Origin: Methylobacterium sp. SyP6R | Lineage (GTDB): Bacteria > Pseudomonadota > Alphaproteobacteria > Rhizobiales > Beijerinckiaceae | DNA: 64,000 nucleotides | Direction of reading: 5' to 3' | NCBI RefSeq assembly: GCF_019216885.1 | Contig: NZ_JAAQRC020000001.1 | Coordinates: forward strand, 1,922,001-1,986,000 | In this document: piece after piece, positions 33,834 to 44,100 of the stretch | Layout: every line of letters starts with the position of its first letter | Numbering within the stretch: the first letter of the stretch is position 1 | Notes under the pieces: generated by a model | What the model was told of the DNA's origin: nothing | The model's database searches: none | What the model saw: only the letters and a program-made list of their open reading frames with translations | Translations under genes and position numbers: made by a program

Positions 33834-34154
33834 TCAACCCTGGCGGGCCGGCGTGGTGACGGTGAGGCCGTCGAGCTCGGGCTTGAGCCGGATCTGGCAC
33901 GACAGGCGCGAGCTCGGCCGCACGTCCGAGGCGAAGTCGAGCATGTCCTGCTCCATCGGCTCGGCCGGGCCGACCGCCTCCGCCCAGTCCTCGCCGACAT
34001 AGACGTGGCAGGTCGCGCAGGCGCAGGCGCCGCCGCATTCCGCGTCGATGCCCGGGACGTTGTTGCGGATCGCGGTCTCCATCACGGTCGAGCCGACCTC
34101 GCCCTTCACGGTGCGCGGCGTACCGGCGGCATCGACATAGGTGATCTGGACCAT
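33834..34154 (-). CDS. 2Fe-2S ferredoxin (adrenodoxin type)
   Basis: 106 residues from MVQITYVDAAG. Cluster ligands are C40, C46 and C49 in the C-x5-C-x2-C block AECGGACACATC, plus C86 in LSCQIRL. The acidic helix and VYVGEDWAEAVGPA segment are typical of bacterial ferredoxins that feed electrons to cytochromes P450 or hydroxylases. No partner reductase or oxygenase lies nearby, so it is probably a general-purpose electron carrier (FdxB/ThcC-like). Confidence 0.94.
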   Translation of the reverse strand: MVQITYVDAAGTPRTVKGEVGSTVMETAIRNNVPGIDAECGGACACATCHVYVGEDWAEAVGPAEPMEQDMLDFASDVRPSSRLSCQIRLKPELDGLTVTTPARQG

Positions 34155-34400
34155 CTGGGACTCCGGAAGCCTCGAGCGCGGCCGCAAATCGGACTTTGAG
34201 GGACGCGGCGCGGTCTGATTGGCGGCTGCCGCCCCGGAATGCAAGCGCGCCGTGCGTCGCGCGGCACAGCCGCCGCAGCAGGCCGCGCGGGCCCGGCTCC
34301 AAGCAGCCTTGCGTCGGCAGGCCAACGCTTCGTCCGCTTGGATCCTTGCTTTGTCGCAGATTTTTTCCGCAGAACCGGCGGCCACTCTTGCGAAATCTGC

Positions 34401-34718
34401 TTACAGGAGCGCCAGGGTCTCGCGAACGGCCTGCGCCAGAGCCGGTTCCAGGCTGCGCGCCGTCCCTCCCTCGCCGGTCCGCAGGGCCGCTTCGAGCTGC
34501 CCGGCCAGGGCCGCGACGCGGGCGGCCCCGACTCCGAGGGCCGAGCCCTTGAGGGTATGGGCAAGGTCCGCTCTGGTCCCGGGCGCCAGGTCCGGATCGG
34601 CGAGCTTAGGCGTCAGCCGCTCGCATTGCTCCGAAAACAGCCCCAGCACCTCGCGGGCGAGGTCGGCATCGCCGAAGGTCTGCCGGTCGAGGTGCGCGCG
34701 GTCGAGAAGTGTCTCCAT
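34401..34718 (-). CDS. Histidine phosphotransfer (Hpt) domain protein
   Basis: 105 residues forming one Hpt four-helix bundle; the phospho-accepting His is in AHTLKGSALGVGA (about 54-60). The protein begins METLLDRAHLDRQTFGDADLAREVL. It would relay phosphate between a hybrid kinase and a response regulator. No kinase or regulator is adjacent. The closest signalling gene is the giant coiled-coil protein gene transcribed divergently, 440 bp away. Confidence 0.9.
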   Translation of the reverse strand: METLLDRAHLDRQTFGDADLAREVLGLFSEQCERLTPKLADPDLAPGTRADLAHTLKGSALGVGAARVAALAGQLEAALRTGEGGTARSLEPALAQAVRETLALL

Positions 34719-35156
34719 CGGGGTCTCTCGCGGTGGGCCGGCATGCGGTCTCTGGCGAGCCCCAGATCCCCCGGGCCTGAGCCGGACGCAAGGTCTGGGG
34801 GCCCCACGGCCGGGGGCGGGAGAGGTTCCGGCGCGTCCGGTGGAGCGCTGTCCACAGCGTGCTCACGGTCGGAGCCGTCCCGCCGCCCGGTCGGCAAAAC
34901 CGAGACTCTGCGGCAGGATAGCGGCATCGGGCGCGGTGCGCCGGACACATGGTAACCATTCCGTTAAGCTTTTTGGGAGGGTTGGCGCGGTCCGGGTATC
35001 CGTCTGGTACTCCTTGCGTCTAAGGTTCTCGTGGTAAACCGCTGAGATCGCGTCGGCTGGCGGCACGGCGCGGGTTTCGCGGGATCTTCGGGGATGATGC
35101 GGCGCGGCGGCCCTCGCGGGCTGCCCGGCGGCGTTCACGGCGTAACGGGGCGTTCG
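34719..35156. promoter_or_regulatory. Divergent region between hpt and the giant coiled-coil gene
   Basis: 438 bp with no separate gene. The frame of the giant protein is open from 35094 (ATGATG), but the product from 35157 starts with a typical MATEKK. A moderately A+T-rich patch at 34950-35040 is the likely promoter zone. Confidence 0.4.
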
Positions 35157-38100
35157 ATGGCGACGGAAAAGAAGCTCAAGGATCCGGCGGAAGCGGCGCT
35201 GTCGGCGATTGAGCAGGCCCTGAACCTGGACCATCCGGCAGGACCGGATCCCCGCTCGCCCGACGCCCGATCGACGGATCCCCTCGACGGCAGCCGGGTC
35301 GAGCCCCGCCTGCCCGACATCCACGATGCCGACCCCCTGTCCGACCCGTTGGCGAATGGCGGCCTCGTGCGCGAGCCCGGCTTCGACGGCAGCCCCCTGC
35401 CCGGCTCCCGCGACGGCCGTCGCGAGGGCGGTCTCGTGCGCGAGGGAGGGCTCCTGCCGCCCGACCGCTCCCTCGTCGCCAACGACGACCGCCGCAGCGT
35501 CGGGGCCCTGCAGCAGACCCTGCGCATCGAGCCGTCGCGCACGCCCTATGTCGTCGCGGGTCTCGCCGCCCTCGTGTGGCTCGCCGGCTTCACGGTGCTC
35601 GCCTGGATCCAGTCCGGCGGCGACCTGCGGGGCTTTGCCGCCGGTCTCGGCGGCCTCCAGGGCGCGGTCGGCGCGGCGGCCGTGCTCGCCCCCGTGATGC
35701 TGTTCTTCATCGCCGCCATGCTGGCGGTGCGGGCCCAGGAGATGCGCCACGTCGCCCGCGCGGTCGGCGAGGTGGCGATCCGGCTCGCCGAGCCCGAGGG
35801 TTTTTCCACCGACGCGGTCCTGACCATGTCGCAGGCGGTCCGCCGCGAGGTCGCGGCGGTCGGCGATGGCGTCGAGCGGGCGCTCGCCCGCGCCGGCGAG
35901 CTCGAGACCCTGGTGCGCGGCGAGATCTCGACCCTGGAGCGTGCCTATTCGGACAACGAAATCCGCATCCGCTCCCTCGTCGAGGAGCTGGTGGTGCAGC
36001 GCGAAACGATCGTCGCCAATGCCGAGCGGGTGCGTGGCGCGATCCAGGGCTCGCACCAGACCCTGACCCAGGAGCTCGACACCGCGGCCGAGCGCATCGT
36101 CACGGCGGTCGACGGGGCCGGCGAGCGGGTCACCGCGGCGCTCGGCGCCCGCGGCGAGGCGATCACGGCGGCTCTCGGCGACCGCGGCGAGGCCGTGACC
36201 CTGGCGCTCGCCGCCGCCGGCGACCGGGTGGTCGAGGCGGTGGCCGGCCGCGGCGACGACCTGGTCCAGCGCCTCGTCGCCACCAGCGACGGCGTGAAGG
36301 CCGATCTCGGCACCGTCGGCGATTCCTTAAGCCGGGCGCTGGAGACCCGTGCCGTCGAGGTCACGGAGGCGTTCGAGCGCACCGGCGGCCTCCTCACCCG
36401 GACGCTCGCCGAGAATGCCGGCACCGTCGCCCGCACCCTGGCGGAGACCGGCGCCGAGGTGATCGAGGCCCTCAACCGCGAGGGTGCGCAAGTCCGCGAC
36501 ACCTTCGAGCGCTCGGCGCAGGGGCTGGAGGAGCGCTTCCTCGCCCGCGGCACCGACCTCACCGAGCGTTTCGCCGAGACCGGCAGCGCCATCACCGAGC
36601 GCTTCGCCGCCTCCGGCAGCGCCATCGCGGCCCATATCTCGGATCGCGGCATCGCGCTCCGCGAGGAGATCGAGGAGGCCGGCAACGGCGTCGCCGTGGC
36701 GATCGAGACCCGCGCGGCGGCGGCCGAGGCCGGGCTCGCCCGCGCCAGCGACGGCGTCATCACGGCCTTCGGCGACCGCGCGACGAAGGTGCGCGACGAC
36801 CTCTCGACGCTGGTCGAGGACGCCGCCCAGGCGCTCGGCGTGCGCGGCGCCGACCTCGCGTCCCGCCTCGAGGAGACGATCGGGCGCGTCGAGGAGGTGC
36901 TGGTCGGCCACGGCGGCAGCCTGGAGCGCAGCCTGGACCAGACCGGCGAGCGCGTCGCCGCCCTGGTGGCCGAACGCACCGGCGAGGCCGAGGGCCGGAT
37001 CGGCCAGGCGCTCGGTGCGCTGGCCGCCGCGTTCGAGACTCGCAGCCGCGACCTGGCCGAGGGCCTCGACCGGCGCACCCAGGAGACGCAGGCCGCGCTG
37101 GCGCTCGCCGCCGACACCCTGCAGGGCGGCTTCGAGGCCCGCACCGCCGGCGCCGGCGAGGCCCTGCGCCGCACCGCGGACGAGATCGGCGCCGATCTCG
37201 ACGCCCGTGCCGCCGCCCTCGCCGACCGCTTCCGCGAGGCCGCCGAGGCCGCGACCGGCCATGTCGGCGCGCAGGCCGAGAATGCGGCCGCGTCCTTCGC
37301 CCGCGCCGCCGACGAGGCCGGCCGCAGCGTCGCGACCCGCGCCCTCTCCCTCGACGAGAGCCTGCGCGGCACGATCGAGCACCTGAGCCGCCAGGCCGAG
37401 GACGTCACCGCCGCCCTCGCGCTCGCCGCCGAGAGCGCCACCGGCGCCCTCGATGGGCGCACGGCGTCGGCCGCCGCGGCCTTCGTGGCCGCCGCCGAGG
37501 AGGCGAGCCGCCTGATCGGCGAGCGCACTGAGACCGCCGACGCCGCCCTGCGGACCGCACTTGCCGGCCTCGCCGAGCGGGCCGAGGCGGCGGCCGCCGC
37601 CCTGACCTCGTCGGCCGACACGGTCGGCGACGCGCTCCAGGGCCGTTCGGCGGAGGCCGCCGAGATCATGCGCCGGGCTGCCGAGCAGGCGACCGGGGCA
37701 CTGGGGACCCGCACGGTCGAGGTGGCGCACATCTTCCGGCGCACCCTGGAGACCACCGGCGCCGAGCTCGATGCCCGCAGCCAGGCCGCGGCCGAGCTGT
37801 TCCGGCAGGCCGCCACCGCGACGACCGGCGAACTGGGGGCTCGTGCCGAGGAGGCCGCCGAGGTCCTGCGCCGGGCCGCCGAGACGGCGACCGGTGCGGT
37901 CGAGTCCCGCACGGCCGAGAGCGTCGAGGCGTTCCGCCAGGGCGCCGAGGAGGCGTCGGGTGCGCTGCAGGCGCGTCTCGCGGACGCCGCATCGTCCTTC
38001 GCCCGGGTGGCGGAGGAAGCCGCGCAGGTGATCGGTCTGCGGGCCGGCGAGGCCGATACGGCGCTGCACGGGGCCGTGGTGGGTCTGGCGGGCCGGGCCG

Positions 38101-41100
38101 AGGAAGCGGCGCTGGCGATCGGCCGCGCCGCCGAGACGGCGACCGGTGCCCTCGACGCGCGGACGCTGGCGGCGGCGAGTGCCTTCGCGCAGGCCGCGGA
38201 AGCGGCCGGCCATCTGGTGGCCGAGCGCGCGAGCCTGGCCGATGCGACCCTGCGGGGTGCCGTCGACGGCCTGGTCGAGCGGGCCGAGGAGGTCGCCTCG
38301 GCGATCGCCGCGGCCGCCGAGCAGGCGACCGGTCACTTCGATGCCCGCACGCTGGCAGCGGCCTCGGCCTTCGCCCGCGCGGCGGAAGACGCCGGCCGCC
38401 TGGTGGCCGAGCGCACTGAGACCACCGACGCGACCCTGCGCGGCACGGTCGAGCACCTCACGCGCCAGGCCGAGGATGTCGCCGCGGCGCTCGCGCTCGC
38501 GGCCGAGACCGCCACCGGAGCCCTCGACGGGCGCACGGCGTCGGCCGCCGCCGCCTTCGTGGCCGCCGCCGAGGAGGCGAGCCGCCTGATCGGCGAGCGC
38601 ACCGAGACCGCCGATGCCTCGCTGCGGACCGCTTTGGCCGGCCTCGCCGAGCGGGCCGAGGCGGCGGCTGCCGCCCTCACCTCGTCGGCCGACACGGTCG
38701 GCGACGCGCTCCAGGGTCGTTCGACGGAAGCCGCCGAGATCATGCGCCGGGCCGCCGAGCAGGCGACGGGCGCGCTCGGCACCCGCACGGTCGAGGTGGC
38801 GCACATCTTCCGGCGCACCCTGGAGACCACCGGCGCCGAGCTCGATGCCCGCAGCCAGGCTGCGGCCGAGCTGTTCCGGCAGGCCGCCACTGCGACGACC
38901 GGGGAGCTGGGGGCTCGTGCCGAGGAGGCCGCCGAGGTCCTGCGCCGGGCCGCCGAGACGGCGACCGGTGCGGTCGGTGCGCGCACGGCCGAGAGCGTCG
39001 AGGCGTTCCGCCAGGGCGCCGAGGAGGCGTCGGGTGCGCTGCAGGCGCGTCTCGCGGAAGCCGCGTCGTCCTTCGCCCGGGTGGCGGAGGAAGCCGCGCA
39101 GGTGATCGGTCTGCGGGCCGGCGAGGCCGATACGGCGCTGCACGGGGCCGTGGTGGGTCTGGCGGGCCGGGCCGAGGAAGCGGCGCTGGCGATCGGCCGC
39201 GCCGCCGAGACGGCGACCGGTGCCCTCGACGCGCGGACGCTGGCGGCGGCGAGTGCCTTCGCGCAGGCCGCGGAAGCGGCCGGCCATCTGGTGGCCGAGC
39301 GCGCGAGCCTGGCCGATGCGACCCTGCGGGGTGCCGTCGACGGCCTGGTCGAGCGGGCCGAGGAGGTCGCCTCGGCGATCGCCGCGGCCGCCGAGCAGGC
39401 GACCGGTCACTTCGATGCCCGCACCCTGGCGGCGGCCTCGGCCTTCGCCCGCGCCGCGGAAGACGCCGGCCGCCTGGTGGCCGAGCGCACTGAGACCACC
39501 GACGCGACCCTGCGCGGCACGGTCGAGCACCTGACGCGCCAGGCCGAGGATGTCGCTGCGGCGCTCGCGCTCGCCGCCGAGAGCGCCACCGGAGCCCTCG
39601 ACGGGCGCACGGCGTCGGCCGCCGCCGCCTTCGTGGCCGCCGCCGAGGAGGCGAGCCGCCTGATCGGCGAGCGCACCGAGACCGCCGACGCCTCGCTGCG
39701 GACCGCGCTGGCGGGTCTTGCCGAACGCGCCGAGGCGGCGGCTGCCGCCCTCACCTTGTCGGCCGACACGGTCGGCGACGCGCTCCAGGGTCGTTCGACG
39801 GAGGCCGCGGAGATCATGCGCCGGGCTGCCGAGCAGGCGACCGGGGCACTGGGGACCCGCACGGTCGAGGTGGCGCACATCTTCCGGCGCACCCTGGAGA
39901 CCACCGGCGCCGAGCTCGATGCCCGCAGCCAGGCCGCGGCCGAGCTGTTCCGGCAGGCCGCCACCGCGACGACCGGCGAACTGGGGGCTCGTGCCGAGGA
40001 GGCCGCCGAGGTCCTGCGCCGGGCCGCCGAGACGGCGACCGGTGCGGTCGAGTCCCGCACGGCCGAGAGCGTCGAGGCGTTCCGCCAGGGCGCCGAGGAG
40101 GCGTCGGGTGCGCTGCAGGCGCGTCTCGCCGAGGCCGCATCGTCCTTCGCCCGGGTGGCGGAGGAAGCCGCGCAGGTGATCGGCATGCGGGCCGGCGAGG
40201 CCGATACGGCGCTGCACGGGGCCGTGGTGGGTCTGGCGGGCCGGGCCGAGGAAGCCGCTCTCGCGATCGGCCGCGCGGCCGAGACGGCGACCGGCGCCCT
40301 CGACGCGCGGACGCTCGCGGCAGCCTCGGCCTTCGCGCAAGCCGCGGATGCGGCCGGACGCCTGTTCGGCGACCGGGCGAAGGCCGTCGACTCCGCCCTG
40401 CGCGACGCCGTGGACGGCCTGGCCGCGCGCGCCGAGGAGATCGCCTCCGCGATCACTGCTGCGGCCGAGCAGGCGACCGGGCAGGTCGATGCCCGCACGC
40501 TGGCGGCGGCGTCCGCCTTCGCCCGCGCCGCGGAAGAGGCCGGCCGCCTGGTGGCCGACCGTACGCAGGCCACCGACGCCACCCTGCGCGGCGCCGTCGA
40601 GCACCTGACGCGCCAGGCCGAGGACGTGTCCGCGGCCCTGGCGCTCGCGGCGGAAGCCGCCACCGGCGCCCTCGACACCCGCCTCGCCGAGGTCGGCTCG
40701 GCCTTCGAGGACAATGGCCGCGCGCTGACCGACATGATCGGCCGGCACGCCGAGGAGACGCAGACCCGCCTCACTGCTGCCGGCCGCGACATCGTCGCGG
40801 CGGTGGCGAGCCAGGGCGCCCGGGTCAACGACGCCCTCGACAAGACCGGCACGGCGCTCGCCAGCGCCGCCGAGAACGGCGGCCGCGCCATCGACGAGGT
40901 GCTGACCAACCGCCTCGCGGCGCTCCAGGACGCGATCGCCCGCGGCGACATCCTGGCCGACCGCATCTCGCGCGACACCCACGACCTCACCGCGAGCGTC
41001 TCCGGGCGCCTCGAGGAGATGGACCGCCTGATCACGGTCCAGGGCCGCGCCGTGGCCGAGACCATCGCCGAGCGTACCCGCGAGGCCCGGGAGGCCGTCG

Positions 41101-44100
41101 AGGCCCAGCTCGGCGCGCTCGAGGACCGCTCCGCCAAGCGCACCGCCGAGATCGGCGCCACCTTCAGCACCATGGTGGCCCATGTCGACCAGCATATCGG
41201 CGCCCGCGCCACGGCGCTGAACGAGGCCCTGATCGTCAGGGCCGGCGAGATGGCCCGGGTGATGGCCGAGGGCGGCCGCGAGGTCGCCCAGGCCCTCGAC
41301 GGCCGCGCCGACGAGCTCGCCCGCGCCATCACCGCCCGCAGCCAGGCGATGAGCGACACCCTGACCGCCCGCGTCGGCGAGATCGGCGACGAGCTCGGCC
41401 GCCGCACCGAGGAGCTGACCCGCTCCCTCGATGCCGGCGCCGCCCGCTTCGACGAGCGGGTCATCGCCCGCCTCGAAGGCCTGGCCCAGGCCCTCGACGA
41501 GCGCGGCCGCGTCGTGGAGGAGACCTTCGGCGTCAAGGCCGAGGAGGCCCTGAGCCTGATCGAGAGCCGCACCCGCCGCCTCGACGACGAGCTGGGCGCC
41601 CGCACCCGCGAGCTGGTCACCTTCGTGGAGAACCACAGCGGCGAGGCGAGCCGCGACCTCGCCCAGCGGGCCGAGGCGATCCGCACCGCCTTCGAGGGCC
41701 GCAGCGAGAGCCTGGCCCGCCTCGTCGACGAGCGCACCGCGGCGCTGGCGCAGGAGATCGACGCCCGCGGCCAGGCGGTGGTCGGCGCGCTCGCCGGCCG
41801 CATCACCGAGCTGGCGCGGCTGTTCGACCGCGGCGGCAACGCGCTCTCCGACCTCATCGGCCAGCGCGGCGAGACCCTGCTCGGCCGGCTGCGCGAGACC
41901 ATCGAGGAGGCCGACCGGGTGCTCGACGAGGGCTCGGGCCGGCTCGGCACCGCCCTGGGCGACCGCGGTACGGCGCTCGCCGCCCTGCTCGACGAGCAGG
42001 CCGCCTCCCTGCGCGGCCTCCTCGACGGCCAGTCCTCCGCGATGCAGGCCGGCCTCGACGACCGGATCCGTGCCCTGCACGACGCGCTGGAGCAGCGCTC
42101 GGTCGCGGTGCGCAACCTCCTCGACGACCAGGCCGGCGCCCTCGGGGCCGTGCTGGACGATCGGGTCGGCACCCTGCGCGGCGTGATCGCCGAGGGCGGC
42201 GACGTGCTGGCCGCTACCCTGGAGGAGCGGGTCGGCCGCGCGGTCGGCACCCTCGATGCCCGCACCCGCGACCTGTCGGGCCTGTTCGACGACCGCCTCG
42301 CCGCCCTCGACCACCTGGTCGAGAGCCGCGGCGCGGCCTTCGCCGAGGCGGTGGAGGCCCGCGCCCAGGCGCTCGCCGGGATGCTCGATGCCCGCACCGA
42401 GGCCTTCGCCCGGGCGGCGCAGACCGGCGGCACCCAGCTGTCGGGCCGCGTCGACGCGGCGCTCCGCGACCTCGACGGCCTGATCGAGGCCCGGTCGCAG
42501 GCGCTCGAGACCAGTCTCGACCGGCGCGGCGAGGCCCTGGCGGGCCTGATCGCGGCCAGGAGCGAGGAGGCCGCCGGCCTGCTCGAATCCCGCGTCGCGA
42601 CCCTCGGCGACGCCGTGTCGCGCAGCGCCCAGGCCGTCTCCGGCCTCCTCTCCGAGCGCCAGGCCGGCCTCGGCGACGCCCTCGACGGGCAGCGGACGGC
42701 GCTCGCCCAGACCCTCGACCATCGCGTCGAGGCCCTGGCGGCCCTGCTGCGCGAGCGCGAAGAAGCCATCGCCGGCACGATCGAGCAGGGCGGCGGCAAC
42801 CTGGTGCGGCTGATCGACGGCCGCCAGCGGGCGCTCGCCGAGCTGACGGGCGCCGGCGACGTGCTCGCCCGCCGGGTGCAGGAGCGCATCGACGTGCTGG
42901 CCACGACGATCCGCAGCGGCGGCGACGCGCTGGCCGGCCTGCTCGACTCGCGCAACAGCGACCTCGCCGAGACCTTCGACGACCGCGGTGCGGCGCTCAC
43001 CGCCCTGCTCGATGCCCGCGTGGCCGAGCTGTCCGGCGCCCTGGAGCGCAGCCGCGCCGCCCTCGACGCGGTGCTCGGCGGGCAGGTCGAGGTCATGGCC
43101 CGGACGCTCGACGGCGGCGGCGCGGCCCTGGCCGAGCGGCTGCGGGCGAGCGTCGAGGCCCTCGGCGGCACCGTCGAGGAGCGGACCGCGGCCTTCGGGA
43201 TGCTGGTCGACGCCAAGGCGGCGGAGCTGGCGGCCCTGATGCAGGCCCGCACCGAGGCCCTGTCGGGCAGCGTCGACGAGCGCTCCGCCGCCTTCACGGC
43301 CCGGATCGACGGCCGGATGCGCGCCTTCGCGGCCCTGGTGGCGGCCCGCGGCGAGGCCCTGGCCGACGCCTTCGACGACCGCAGCGACGCCTATGCGGCC
43401 CTCGTCGATGCCCGCACGGCGGCGCTCACCGCCGCCCTCGACGAGCGGGTGGCGAGCCTGCACGGCGCCATGGACGAGCGTTCCGCGGCCCTCGCAGCGG
43501 CGGTGGACGAGCGCAGCGCCCAGCTCAGCTCCGGCTTCGACCGCCGGGCGGCGGCCTTCGCGGCCCTGATCGACCAGCGCAGCACCACCCTCACCCGGGC
43601 GCTCGCCGAGACCGCCCGTGACCTGACCCAGACCATCGACGGGCGCGGCAACGAGCTGAATCGCGGCCTCGCCGAGCGGGTCGAGGCCCTGCGCCAGATC
43701 GTCGACGAGCGCGGCGGCGCCCTCGGGCAGAAGCTCGACGCGACCACCGCCTCGCTGCAGCGGACCATCGACCAGCGCGGTGGCGCCCTGGTGGCGGCGC
43801 TCGCGGCGAGCGGCGAGACGGTCGAGGGGCTCGACCGGCAGGTGGCGCAACTGCGCGACCTCGTCGAGGGCCCCGGCAGCGAGCTGGTGAGCGTGCTGGC
43901 CCAGCGCAGCGAGGCGCTGGAGCGGGCGGTGACCGAGGGGATGGGCGGCGCCGTGGCGGCGCTCGGCGAACGTGCCGAGACGCTGGCGGCCCTGTCCTCC
44001 GAGGCGGCCGAGACCCTGCGCCGGGCGGCCGACCAGGGCGCGGCCCGGGCGGTCGAGGCCCTGACGAAGGTCAACCAGCGCGTCGGGGCGGAACTCGGCG

